Assembly: GCA_943789485.1 (NCBI GenBank)
Contig: CALSUH010000014.1
Coordinates: forward strand, 1-64,000
Direction: 5' to 3'
DNA from: an uncultured Pseudomonadales bacterium
GTDB lineage: Bacteria > Pseudomonadota > Gammaproteobacteria > Pseudomonadales > Pseudohongiellaceae
Length of the DNA: 64,000 nucleotides
The notes below the pieces were generated by a model, which was not told the origin of the DNA, ran no database searches, and was given only the letters and a program-made list of their open reading frames with translations. Below are positions 1-9,182 of the stretch, in pieces (position 1 is the first letter of the stretch; each line of letters starts with the position of its first letter). Both the position numbers and the translations under genes were made by a program.

Positions 1-2
1 AT

Positions 3-56
3 CTGCGCGGCAAAAGAGTAGACCGGGAAGCACTAAAACAACAATGGAGCCAGTAA
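3..56 (+). CDS. C-terminal end of an upstream gene (partial)
   Basis: The frame starting at base 3 is open from the window edge to a TAA at 54-56 and would encode a charged tail ending in LKQQWSQ. The stop lies just before the ATG at 58, as expected for an upstream gene in the same operon. Seventeen codons are too few to name a family. A second frame is also open over this stretch and ends in a TGA overlapping the ATG at 58, so the choice of frame is uncertain. Confidence 0.35.
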   Translation: MRGKRVDREALKQQWSQ

Positions 57-57
57 G

Positions 58-2028
58 ATGAATAGCTCACGTCACAATCGTCATAGGGCATTAACAAGAA
101 CGCTAGGTGCGTTAATTTTTTCTACTTCTTTAATTGCTTTCGCGCAGAACGGCAACAGCGACGGAGAGTGGCCCAGCTATGCTGCCGATGCAGGCTCCAC
201 CAAATACACAAGCCTGAGCCAAATTGATGGGAGCAACTTTGCTGGACTCGAAATAGCGTGGCGCTGGCAATCCATCGACGGCGAGTTGGATTTCGAGGCC
301 CTATTGGGTCCCGGTGCAGAAGTAGGATTTGGTCGGCTTCAGGCGACACCACTTATGATTGATGGGGTGTTGTATTTGCTGACTGCCCTAAATCAGGTAG
401 TTGCTCTGGACGCGGTCAGCGGTGAAGAGTTATGGCGCTATGATCCCGAAGTCTATATGTCTGGTGTTTCAAACAGCCCCCTTGGTTTCCATCACCGTGG
501 AGTAGCCTGGTGGAGTGAGGGCAGTGAGTCGCGAGTGCTAATGACAACCAATGACGGTTTTATCATTTCCCTGAATGCGCAGACGGGCGAGCTGGACACG
601 GATTTCGCCGGCGGGCGCATCGATATGACCCTTGATATTCCACGAGCTGAGCGTGATTTGCTCGACTACACGGGCGCTCAGCCTTTAGGCGGTGTGTCGC
701 CGCCTACCGTTGTGGGAGATGTATTGGTAGTTCAACACATCACCTCAAATCGTCCTCGCTTCAAGGAACGTCCACCCACATGGGTTCGTGGTTACAACAT
801 CCGCAGCGGTGAGCTGATCTGGACTTTCCATACCATCCCACAGGGAGGCGAATTTGGCGTAGAGACTTGGCAGGAAGAATCGTGGCGTTACACAGGCAAT
901 GGTGGTGTATGGACACAGATGAGTGCAGATCTTGACTTGGGCTACGTCTATCTCCCAACCGAAGCATCGACTAATGATTTCTACGGCGGTCATCGGCCAG
1001 GCGACAACCTGTTTACACAAAGCCTAGTCGCTCTGGATGCCAGTACTGGCGATCGAGTTTGGCATTTCCAAATGATTCACCATGGTCTATGGGACTACGA
1101 TACGCCTGCGGCTCCCAACCTGATCGATATCACTGTCGATGGAAGAGAGATCAAGGCAATAGCGCAGGTAACCAAACAGGGATTTACCTACGTATTCGAC
1201 CGTGCTACGGGCGTTCCTGTATGGCCCATTATCGAGCGGGCAGTACCTGCGGCCACCATCCCAGGGGAGAGAGCTTCCCCAACTCAACCCTTTCCAACTA
1301 AGCCGCCGGCGTTTGCTCTGCAAGGGCTCACCGAAGATGACCTAATCGATTTCACTCCCGCGCTTCGTGCAGAGGCAGTACAAAGGTTGGAGAACTTTAC
1401 CTACGGGCCTTTGTTCACTCCGCCCAGCCTGCCTCAAGGCGACAAACGTGGAACGATACTAATGCCCGGTGCAGGTGGCGGCGCCAACTGGACTGGCGCG
1501 GGTATCGATCCTGAGTCCGGAGTCTTGTTTGTCCCTTCAAGGGATAGTGCAACAGTGCCCCGTATGGGAACACTGGATGGCGATGAGTCGAACTTCAATT
1601 ACTTTCGATTGAATTTTTTGGGTGTAGCGGGACCGCAAGGCCTGCCGCTATTAAAGCCACCGTATTCCACAATTACTGCATTCGACATGAATAGTGGAGA
1701 AATACTGTGGCGAGTGCCAAACGGAGCCGGTTCGGCGCAAGTTGAAAACAGTCCGGCACTAGAAGGAATCGACCTGCCTCCCCTTGGTGGTGGCGGGCGT
1801 CATGCAGTACTCGTTACTTCGAGCTTACTAATTCATGGACAAAATGCGGGCTATGGTCCTTTGCTAGTTGCTCGCAACAAAGAAACTGGCGCAGAGATGG
1901 CGACAATTGAAATTCCAGCCAATCCGAGTGGCGCACCTATGAGTTATGCGGTCGATGGTCGACAATACATCGCGATTAGTGTTGGTAGCACACCGGTACC
2001 GGAACTTGTTGTTTATGCGTTGCCCTAA
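58..2028 (+). CDS. Exported PQQ-dependent (quinoprotein) dehydrogenase
   Basis: 656 residues with an N-terminal Sec signal peptide ending near AFAQ (about residue 30). The rest is an eight-bladed quinoprotein propeller of the alcohol/glucose dehydrogenase type. Blade-docking motifs of the form ALDxxxGxxxW recur (ALDAVSGEELW, ALDASTGDRVW, AFDMNSGEILW). The active-site segment HHGLWDYDTPAAP resembles the catalytic-Asp region of membrane glucose and alcohol dehydrogenases. It should oxidise an alcohol or sugar in the periplasm; the substrate cannot be read from sequence. There is no CxxCH haem motif, so electrons must pass to a separate carrier. The opening motif (GEWPSYAADAGSTKY) pairs it with the dehydrogenase at 7011 rather than with those at 30541 and 45284. 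A GC hairpin lies just downstream at 2062-2089. Confidence 0.9.
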   Translation: MNSSRHNRHRALTRTLGALIFSTSLIAFAQNGNSDGEWPSYAADAGSTKYTSLSQIDGSNFAGLEIAWRWQSIDGELDFEALLGPGAEVGFGRLQATPLMIDGVLYLLTALNQVVALDAVSGEELWRYDPEVYMSGVSNSPLGFHHRGVAWWSEGSESRVLMTTNDGFIISLNAQTGELDTDFAGGRIDMTLDIPRAERDLLDYTGAQPLGGVSPPTVVGDVLVVQHITSNRPRFKERPPTWVRGYNIRSGELIWTFHTIPQGGEFGVETWQEESWRYTGNGGVWTQMSADLDLGYVYLPTEASTNDFYGGHRPGDNLFTQSLVALDASTGDRVWHFQMIHHGLWDYDTPAAPNLIDITVDGREIKAIAQVTKQGFTYVFDRATGVPVWPIIERAVPAATIPGERASPTQPFPTKPPAFALQGLTEDDLIDFTPALRAEAVQRLENFTYGPLFTPPSLPQGDKRGTILMPGAGGGANWTGAGIDPESGVLFVPSRDSATVPRMGTLDGDESNFNYFRLNFLGVAGPQGLPLLKPPYSTITAFDMNSGEILWRVPNGAGSAQVENSPALEGIDLPPLGGGGRHAVLVTSSLLIHGQNAGYGPLLVARNKETGAEMATIEIPANPSGAPMSYAVDGRQYIAISVGSTPVPELVVYALP

Positions 2029-2061
2029 ATAGGTTAGATACGAAGAGCTAGCCGAGCAGCA

Positions 2062-2089
2062 GCCCGCCTCGCCAAGTTACTAGGCGGGC
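2062..2089 (+). terminator. GC-rich hairpin after the dehydrogenase gene
   Basis: Perfect 8-bp inverted repeat, GCCCGCCT / AGGCGGGC, with a 12-nt loop, starting 33 bp after the stop codon at 2028. No clear T-tract follows on either strand, so it may be a weak or factor-assisted terminator or a mRNA-stabilising hairpin. The remaining sequence up to the gene at 2324 shows no supported coding frame. Confidence 0.45.
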
Positions 2090-2323
2090 CTGGTTCTGAG
2101 TAAATTTACCAAGAGTACTTAGTAAATTTCTTGTAATGGGAAAGTGAAAATTAGTAACTATTGTCTTTGGCGTAGAAAATAGTTGATTGAGGATGAAGCA
2201 CAAATTTTTTGCAGTCGGCCATTGTCCTGTATCTAGAGATAATGGGTTTTCTGTACTCCATGGGAAAACCACCGAATCACGTGCTATGCTATCTAAAGAA
2301 CAACAAGTAATAAGAGACCTACC

Positions 2324-2563
2324 ATGAGTTTAAGCAGTAAATTTCTCGAAGACCTAGAACTCCTCAACCTATTCAATCTTGACAGTTCACAGGGTGGCAT
2401 AAAGATCCATCACGAGGCTGCTCCAGAGCGCATCGCCTCTGCCAAGCGTCTATTTACACAGAACATTATCACGCTCGAAGACGGCGGTTACCTAACTCCC
2501 TTAGGTCTAGAAGCTGCCGCTCATGCGCAAGCGCTCGTGACAATGCTGCAGGCGAAGCCTTAG
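2324..2563 (+). CDS. TIGR02647 family small protein
   Basis: 79 residues, cytoplasmic, with no signal or membrane segment. The sequence matches, from memory, the gammaproteobacterial family TIGR02647: an N-terminal EDLELLNLFNLD segment, then a GIKIHHEAAPERIASAKRLF helix pair, GGYLTPLGLEAAAHAQ and a short C-terminal helix. The family usually has about 75-80 residues, so this copy is complete. The pattern of a helix pair followed by a 'GYLT.LG' turn resembles a winged-helix fragment, but no function is established. It stands alone, 35 bp upstream of an exported protein gene. It is useful mainly as a taxonomic pointer to Gammaproteobacteria. Confidence 0.85.
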   Translation: MSLSSKFLEDLELLNLFNLDSSQGGIKIHHEAAPERIASAKRLFTQNIITLEDGGYLTPLGLEAAAHAQALVTMLQAKP

Positions 2564-2598
2564 CTGTAGAACGGTGTAGTCAGTAAATAGGGTCTGCA

Positions 2599-3609
2599 AT
2601 GAGCCATATTTTCCTTAGTAGCCTCGCACTATTTAGTGCAGTACTTTTTTCACTTAGCTTTCCTGCTTCTGCCCAGAATTATACGCCCAAGCTCACCGAA
2701 CACGGCCAGCCCGATCTACGTGGCGTGTGGAATTTCTCGTCGCGTACACCCCTAGAGCGACCGGAGAGGTTCGGCGACATCGAATTTCTTCAAGATGTAG
2801 ATAGAGCCACCTTGAACGCTAGGCCTACTCGAGGTGGTAGTGCGGGAGCCTACCCTAGCGGGGTGATTGGTGCCTATAACGGTTACTGGAATGACACAAA
2901 TGAATTGCAGATCAGTGGCCGAACTTCGTTGCTTACCCACCCGCTCAATGGAAGAATTCCTCCGGTAAGAGATGGAGTCCATGTACAGCTAGGTGGTGAT
3001 ATTACCACCGATGTCGATTTCGGCGAGTCACGTCCAGTTCGCTACACCCATGGTGGCATCGGGCGTACCGGCCCCGAAGATCGTGGCCTCTCGGAGCGCT
3101 GCTTGGTGTTTGTGTCAGGTCCGCCACTATTAACGGGCTACTACAACAATCATATTCAGATTTTTCAGAACGCCGATCATGTGGTGCTCTTGATCGAGAT
3201 GGGCTGGGATGCGCGCATAGTTAGTCTCGAAGAGAAGCCGCATATAGATAGCTCTATCGAGCAGTGGTCGGGTGATTCACGTGGCTACTGGGATGGCAAT
3301 ACTCTCGTTGTAGAGACACGAAATTTCAGTGAAAAAGTTGGCAGTCTAAGCCTGAGAGGCATTGCCTATGGCAACGCGAAAGACCGGCTACTGATCGAGC
3401 GTTTTACGCCGATTAACGCGGGGGTGCTCGAATATGAATTTACAGTGGACGACCCAACTACCTTCACTGAGAAAATAGTCGGTATGTCTTCAATGACTAG
3501 TGTGGAAGACAATATCTACGAATTCGCCTGCCATTCGGGGAACTACGCGATGGCAGGAATTCTTCGTGCGGGTCGGGTAGAAGAAGCTGACGCGGCAGCC
3601 GAAAACTAA
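2599..3609 (+). CDS. Exported protein of the four-member two-cysteine family (family X, copy A)
   Basis: 336 residues with a Sec signal peptide cleaved near ASAQ (residue 26). I do not recognise a named domain. It belongs to a family with four members in this window (also at 20885, 22744, 35782). Shared blocks in order: GQPDLRGVWNF near the mature N-terminus, PLNGRIPP, ESRPVRY, GLSERCL, YYNNHIQIF, EMGWDARIV, GDSRGYWDGNTLVVETRNF, ERFTP, YEFTVDDPTTFTEK, and a C-terminal YEFACHSGNYAM..ILR.GR. Only two cysteines remain after signal cleavage (in SERCL and FACH), suggesting one disulfide. The mature part is rich in aromatic and beta-type segments. The last four bases overlap the convergent MBL gene. 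Function unknown; a periplasmic carbohydrate- or aromatic-binding role is only a guess. Confidence 0.8.
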   Translation: MSHIFLSSLALFSAVLFSLSFPASAQNYTPKLTEHGQPDLRGVWNFSSRTPLERPERFGDIEFLQDVDRATLNARPTRGGSAGAYPSGVIGAYNGYWNDTNELQISGRTSLLTHPLNGRIPPVRDGVHVQLGGDITTDVDFGESRPVRYTHGGIGRTGPEDRGLSERCLVFVSGPPLLTGYYNNHIQIFQNADHVVLLIEMGWDARIVSLEEKPHIDSSIEQWSGDSRGYWDGNTLVVETRNFSEKVGSLSLRGIAYGNAKDRLLIERFTPINAGVLEYEFTVDDPTTFTEKIVGMSSMTSVEDNIYEFACHSGNYAMAGILRAGRVEEADAAAEN

Positions 3610-4450
3610 TTCTCTGCTGAAATAGTTCTAGTCTCGCCTGGTGAGGTAAACAAGTCGAAGCTGCGTAGCTCGACTGGGCGTAGCAACGGATCGGCTGGAA
3701 TCGAGACAGGCACGTGTACTCCAACACTTCTCTTCGCTTTAATTCTGTTATCCAAAATTTCCCGCCCGCTAGCTGAGCTAAAGAACCAATACGGCGGGAA
3801 TGCCATCTGTGGAATATTACGATTCCAGTATTGCGGGTCCTGTGCGAAATGTACATCATTCGGGTCGGCGTCGCCCATATGCAATACTGTCGTGTCATCG
3901 TTTAGCGTTACACGCCACACGATATTTTCTATGTCGAGTCTCCCCGTCGGCCACCCTGAGTGTGGAATGCGCACCGCCTCAATCAGTAGTCCTTCCATGT
4001 TCAATGTTACAGGTGCCTCTTTGTACTCAAGACTTACTGCAGTGACGCGTTCATAAATGTCAGCGTCATTATTGCTGCTCCTCGCTACGCATAGCGATGA
4101 CTGCCTGATTTGGTGCGTACAGTCTTACGCCCGGTCGCTCCTTTAACAGGCGAACCATATCGACCGGTGAGAAATGATCGCCATGATGATGGCTGACAAA
4201 CACAGCATCGATACCGTCAAAGGGAGCTGTGCCCGCGAAGAGTGCTTCTTCCATCGCTTCGGGCAGTAGCATGTACTGTCCATAGTCGTTACGAAACAGC
4301 GGATCGAATAGAATCTTGGTGTCGCCATGTTCCACCATCAACCCTTCGTTCGCCAGGTAATGAGCGGTGGACTCATGAGCCTGTACTCCCCATACTTAGT
4401 ATGAGAAAACACGAGGCCAGCAATAGTCTGTGATGCTGTTTTTTTTGCAT
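3606..4450 (-). pseudogene. Metallo-beta-lactamase-fold hydrolase, interrupted by two frameshifts
   Basis: Three consecutive pieces in different frames together make one exported MBL-fold protein. Piece 1 starts at the ATG at 4450-4448 and encodes a good signal peptide (MQKKQHHRLLLASCFLIL...). It runs into a stop near 4373, while the adjacent frame continues as AHESTAHYLANEG. Piece 2 carries GDTKILFDPLF and the zinc motif SHHHGDHFSPVD and ends at a TAA at 4069. Piece 3 resumes one frame over as DADIYERVTAVSLEY, continues through IPHSGWP and HMGDADPNDVHF, and stops at 3606. Each junction is consistent with one extra base on the coding strand, near 4381 and 4071. It lies 12 bp downstream of the S46 peptidase and is probably co-transcribed with it. 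Either a decaying gene or assembly errors; all functional blocks are still legible. Confidence 0.8.
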
Positions 4451-4462
4451 AACCCTGCCTCA

Positions 4463-6683
4463 CTATTTGACGATTGTCATTTCTTCTAAGAGATTCTTCG
4501 CGCCATCCATATATTCCATTACCCATAACATGTAGCGCGAATCGACGGAGATCGCGCGATTCTTTGTATCGTCAAAATCCCAGTCACCGATGATACTTTC
4601 GTAGACGCCATCGAATAGTAAACCAACAAGTTGTGCCTTGCTGTTCATAGTTGCAGTGCCAGAATTGCCGCCGGTAATGTCCAGCGTGCTTAGAAAATTT
4701 ACCCGGCACCGACCCAATTGATGGTAGGGCATAGTCGCCATACTGACCCGCGTGGATAAGATCTAATTGCTTCGCAGGTGCATTGAATGGATCGACACCT
4801 GTGTCCTTGCCGAGGATGCCCTCTAGTGAAGTAAACGGCTGGTTGATCAGTCCATCTTTCGGCTGGTTGCCGCGCACCTGACCGAATGTGACTCGCAGTG
4901 AGCTATTGGCATCAGCATAGATGGGCTGGCCTAGGCTCCGGTTATAAGCAATAACAGCCTCCATGTACTCGGGGCGCCAGCGCTGAAATTGACCACGCAG
5001 TTCTTTGCTTTCGAGCTCCAGTGCCATGCGCTCAGCGTAGGAGAGCACCGCATAGCGAATCAATGGGTCGTCGCTAGCTTCGAATTCCTCGATCGAACTA
5101 TCTAGCCACGCTAGTCGTGTCGCCTCGTCGTTCAAGGATGTCTGCGCATAGCTGTTTTCGATAACCTGGTCTACCTGACTTTGATCGATGTTACTCGAAA
5201 TCCCGAAGAAGGAGTCAGTTGCTTGGGAGCGATACTGCTCAGGTAGTTCGGCATAGCGGGAAAGTAAATAACTAAGCGTTGCCTTGTCGACGGTCTCATC
5301 GAAACGTCGGCTAATAGCCTGCATCGATTGACGAAAGCGTCTTAAATCTCGCTCTTGGTAACCGGGTTCTCTTTCTGCATCGGGCTTTTGTTTTTCCATG
5401 GCTAAGCGGTACAGGCGATGTGCAGTGCTAGGCAGAGTTGCATAGCCCATATAGCTGCGCACAAGATCAGACTCGCGTGCGGCATGATTTGAGTCTATTA
5501 GTGCTTCGAGTTGACCTACCGCAGGAGCATACCGTGCGCGTCTGTCAGAATCACTGTTGATCCACTCGACAAGATTGGCTTCTGCCTCTTTGCGCCTGTC
5601 GATAAAGTCACTCTTCCCATAACTCTCCACCATAGATTGAAAGTTCTTGGAGTAGTTGCTTAGGCTGGCGAGCGTGCTTTCGTAAGCGATACGTGCAGCG
5701 CTCCCGTCTATAGAATTTTCGTTGATAATGCTGATTATATCCTCACGAAAATCGCGCGCCTGGGGGTAGTACCATTCAAACTCATTCTCAACCTCGGCGG
5801 TTGTGCGATAGCGGTTTGTGCCGCCGGGATAGCCGACACCCATTACAAAGTCGCCCTCTTCTACGCCCTTAGCGCTAACTTCTAAGAAGCTTGCGGGAGA
5901 GTAGGGAACATTATTTTCGCTGTATTCTGCAGGTTGTCCATCTGTTCCAACATAGGCACGATAGAAACCGAAGTCACCCGTGTGACGTGGCCACTGCCAG
6001 TTATCGATGTCGCCGCCGTATTTACCGATGCTTGTTGCTGGCGCGTAGACAAGACGCACGTCGCGAACTTCCAAGCGTTTGATAAGAAAATATTCCAAGC
6101 CCTGGTGAAAAGAGGAAACACCACAGCGATGATTGCCCGATGATTCGCAATCAGCGATCAGAGACTTTCGGTTCGCCTCGATCATCTTGTAGCGATCTAT
6201 TCCAGAAGTCGACGTAGTAACGCCAGACAGCACGTTTGAAGTCACGTCGGTCACTTGTTCGGTGACATACACGCGCGTACCTGGCGCCGTTGGAATCTCA
6301 TCAAAAAGTTGCTTCGCTAAGAATCCATCTACCAGAAGATTATTATCCGGCGTGCTGTTGTACTGCACAGAACCATAAATACAGTGATGATTCGTCACCA
6401 CTAAGCCTTGGGGGGATACGAACGATGCACTGCAGCCGCCTAAGCTAACGACAGCATTCATCGGGAATTGATCCAGGCGGCTAAGGTTCTCTGGATTGAT
6501 CTCAAGGCCTAGCTGCCGCAGTTGATCGCTCAAATCGGGCAGTTGATGTGGTTGCCACATACCTTCATCGGCAACGGCGCTAGTGCCAAGTGCAGTAAGA
6601 ACGAGCAGGGGCGCTAGGACTCTGCGAACGATTCGCGTGGGTTTTTTCTTTGGTTTCAGTGTAAATAGCTTCATGGTAAACAT
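4463..6683 (-). pseudogene. S46-family serine peptidase (DPP7/DPP11-like), frameshifted before the catalytic Ser
   Basis: S46 peptidases are periplasmic dipeptidyl-peptidases of about 700-730 residues. The main frame (4584-6683, 699 codons) has a signal peptide, WQPHQLPDL, the catalytic-His block VVTNHHCIYGSVQ and the Asp block GDIDNWQWPRHTGDF. It then loses homology after SIGSVP at about 4706 and ends in unrelated residues. The missing C-terminus is in the neighbouring frame down to 4463: VNFLSTLDITGGNSGTATMN with the nucleophile Ser of GGNSG, then GLLFDGVYESIIGDW and a final LLEEM. One surplus G in the run around 4704 explains the shift. With the shift repaired the protein would have all three triad residues. 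As written, the product lacks its nucleophile. It sits upstream of the equally frameshifted MBL gene and divergent from the dehydrogenase at 7011. Confidence 0.88.
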
Positions 6684-7010
6684 TGTTAGGTCACCCGGTT
6701 AGTTAGATAGGGGTTACAGAATTTGGTGAATGATTAAATGCCAGATAAGCAATATGTAGACTGAATCATCCGTAAGGCGCATATAATACGGAAATCCAGG
6801 GCTGTATCGCAAGATTTATACAGCACGAAACCGTGCTAGGCTCCATTATTAGGGCGCCGCCACTGGCCAATTGCAAGTAGCGTGGACTTCGGGCGCGTTA
6901 GCTTTTAATCTAGTGCTGCTTTAAACGGAAATTCCAACAATAGACTGTGGCAGGCCTTCTTCTGAATAAGTGCGAAGTGCTAAGCCAGCAGTATACTAGG
7001 GTCAAAACTC
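6684..7010. promoter_or_regulatory. Divergent intergenic region with a candidate operator
   Basis: This 327-bp non-coding stretch separates the S46 gene (leftward) from the quinoprotein gene (rightward) and must hold both promoters. A 7-bp perfect inverted repeat, GCTGTAT-N10-ATACAGC, at 6801-6824 is the clearest dyad and could be a regulator site. A TATAAT hexamer lies at 6782-6787, but no convincing -35 partner was found. No small ORF with a credible ribosome binding site was seen. Confidence 0.35.
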
Positions 7011-9155
7011 ATGCACTCTTCTATCAAAGTCCAGAGAATCTTAGCGTTCTTCTTTTCCTCAATCGCCTTGTTGTTTGCCAGTCAGACAATGGCGCAAGGC
7101 CTGACGGGCACAGAGAACGGCGAATGGCGCTATCTCGGTGGCGATGCAGGCAACACGCGCTACTCGCCATTGAATCAGATCAATGCCACGAATTTCTCCG
7201 ACCTTGAGCAAGCTTGGATTTGGCGTAGCGATAACTTTGGCCCGAATCTCGATTACTTCTCTCGTTCAACACCAACCTATGTGGATGGCATGTTGTACAC
7301 CGTGGCGACTCCGCGCCGACAGGTCATTGCCATGGACCCGGCTACAGGCGAGAACTTATGGACTTTCCGCGAGCCTGCCACGATTCGCCACCAACGTTCG
7401 CCGCGGCAGGCATACGGTAAGGGTGTCGCTCATGCTGAGGTAAACGGCAGGAAAGTTGTTTACATCACGACGCCGGGCTTCTTCCTTTGGGCGCTAGATG
7501 CCAAGACCGGCAAACCTTTGGAGAATTGGGGAGAACCGGTTCCCCTTGATGGTTTTGGTCAGACCGGTGCCGTCGATCTTATTCCCAAACTTGTTGAAGA
7601 CTGGGGCCCGTGGCAGGACTATGTTGTTGCCGGTGGCAGCTACGATCCGGATTACGGTATACCGCGCGAACTTGGGATGGTTACCGCGTCCGCCCCGCCT
7701 ATTGTTGTAAATGGTGTGGTAGTCGTCTTGGTTGGACATCAACCTAGCTACGGACAGACGCGTATCGAAAATGTCCCGGGCGACATAATGGGTTTCGATG
7801 CAGCGACCGGTGAGTTTCTGTGGAAGTTTCATTCCATTCCCCGACCTGGCGAAGTGGGTAACGAGACTTGGGAAAACGATGCTTGGCAATTCTCCGGTGA
7901 CATCTCCACGTGGGCACCAGCCTCTGCCGACCCTGAGCTGGGCCTCGTCTACATGGTGACCAATGCCTCTACTGTGCAGTCCTATGCCGGTCACCGTCCT
8001 GGATATAACTTATTTGGCGGCAGTGTGTTGGCGCTGGACGTGCAAACCGGCGAACGTCGTTGGCACTATCAAATTCATCGCAGTGATCAATGGAACTATG
8101 ACTTACCTACCCCACCCATGTTGATGGACTTAACCGTCAATGGGCAAACGATACCTGCACTTATTCAGAACACTAAACAAGGCCTCGTGTTCGCCTTTAA
8201 TCGCGAGACCGGCGAGCCAATTTGGCCAATAGAGGACCGTGAGGTATTCCAAACACAGGTGCCGGGTAATTACACCGCTCCTACTCAACCATTTCCAACT
8301 TGGCCGGAACCTGTTGACGGGATTGTCACGAACGGTCTTACCGAAGAGTTTGTTATAGATTACACGCCAGAGTTAAAAGAACAGGCGATGGTAATCCTGA
8401 ATGGCTATCGAGTTGGTGGCTTGTATGTTCCCGCTCTGCCACAAGGGCATGAGAATGACTACATCAACAATATCGGCTGCATCGGCGGCGGCAATGTTAT
8501 TCCCCATCCACCTGTCGGTGATCCGAGTACGGGCTTGATGTTCGCATCTCACGCGCGTAATTGTTTCGCGCCAGGGTTCATGCGACCGACCAACGGTGTG
8601 GATAGAGACAATCCTAACTACCCAATCCCCGGTCAGGGCGGTGTGACTCCGAATAGCACGCCGACTACTGGCAAGACCGTGGCGGCTTGGTTGCCTGGCG
8701 GCGGCGGTGGGCTACCTACTATAGATGGCCTCAGAGTTTTCAAGCCGATGGATAATCAACTGACCGCGTATCAGATGAATAGCGGCGAGAAGGCCTGGTC
8801 GATGGCGCTGGGCCCTACTCCTGATTCGATTAAGAACCACCCTCTGTTAGAAGGTGTTGATGTGCCTGACACTGGAGGTGTCGGTTGGTCCATACAGATG
8901 GTGACGGCTGATCTGCTGGTACAAACTCGAGCATTGAGCGAAGGAGGGGTGCAGCAAATACCTGATGCGCCACTTGCGCTAAATGCACGCGACAAATTCA
9001 CTGGCGAGATCGTCGGCAGTGTGCCGTTGCCCGCACCCGGTCAATACGGCATGATGACCTATCTGCATCAGGGTAAGCAGTATATCGTCGTGCAGATCGG
9101 CAGCTCGCGTACAGACTTTCCTGCGGCTCTTGTTGCTTATAGGTTGCCCGACTAG
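7011..9155 (+). CDS. Exported PQQ-dependent (quinoprotein) dehydrogenase
   Basis: 714 residues with a Sec signal peptide cleaved near TMAQ (residue 29). Quinoprotein propeller motifs recur: AMDPATGENLW, ALDAKTGKPLENW, GFDAATGEFLWKF, ALDVQTGERRW, AFNRETGEPIW and YQMNSGEKAW. The active-site-type segment RSDQWNYDLPTPP and the ALIQNTKQGLVFAFNR block place it with PQQ alcohol/sugar dehydrogenases. It is about 60 residues longer than the copy at 58 because of an insert around VDRDNPNYPIPGQGG. No haem motif is present. It heads a five-gene same-strand run: sugar dehydrogenase (27-bp gap), SMP-30 lactonase, MBL-like protein and flavin oxidoreductase. A role as first oxidation step, giving an aldehyde or lactone in the periplasm, is inference from that context. 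Confidence 0.9.
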   Translation: MHSSIKVQRILAFFFSSIALLFASQTMAQGLTGTENGEWRYLGGDAGNTRYSPLNQINATNFSDLEQAWIWRSDNFGPNLDYFSRSTPTYVDGMLYTVATPRRQVIAMDPATGENLWTFREPATIRHQRSPRQAYGKGVAHAEVNGRKVVYITTPGFFLWALDAKTGKPLENWGEPVPLDGFGQTGAVDLIPKLVEDWGPWQDYVVAGGSYDPDYGIPRELGMVTASAPPIVVNGVVVVLVGHQPSYGQTRIENVPGDIMGFDAATGEFLWKFHSIPRPGEVGNETWENDAWQFSGDISTWAPASADPELGLVYMVTNASTVQSYAGHRPGYNLFGGSVLALDVQTGERRWHYQIHRSDQWNYDLPTPPMLMDLTVNGQTIPALIQNTKQGLVFAFNRETGEPIWPIEDREVFQTQVPGNYTAPTQPFPTWPEPVDGIVTNGLTEEFVIDYTPELKEQAMVILNGYRVGGLYVPALPQGHENDYINNIGCIGGGNVIPHPPVGDPSTGLMFASHARNCFAPGFMRPTNGVDRDNPNYPIPGQGGVTPNSTPTTGKTVAAWLPGGGGGLPTIDGLRVFKPMDNQLTAYQMNSGEKAWSMALGPTPDSIKNHPLLEGVDVPDTGGVGWSIQMVTADLLVQTRALSEGGVQQIPDAPLALNARDKFTGEIVGSVPLPAPGQYGMMTYLHQGKQYIVVQIGSSRTDFPAALVAYRLPD

Positions 9156-9182
9156 CAGGAGGCGGGATAAGGAGATCAAAAA

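Noticed and set aside
3497..3898. 133-codon minus-strand frame
   Set aside because: Overlaps both family X copy A and the frameshifted MBL gene in another frame; no family pattern.
4069..4075. Programmed frameshifting as explanation of the MBL gene
   Set aside because: No slippery heptamer with a downstream pseudoknot, and two more shifts occur nearby in unrelated contexts.
7494..7994. 166-codon minus-strand frame
   Set aside because: Antisense of the well-supported quinoprotein gene at 7011.
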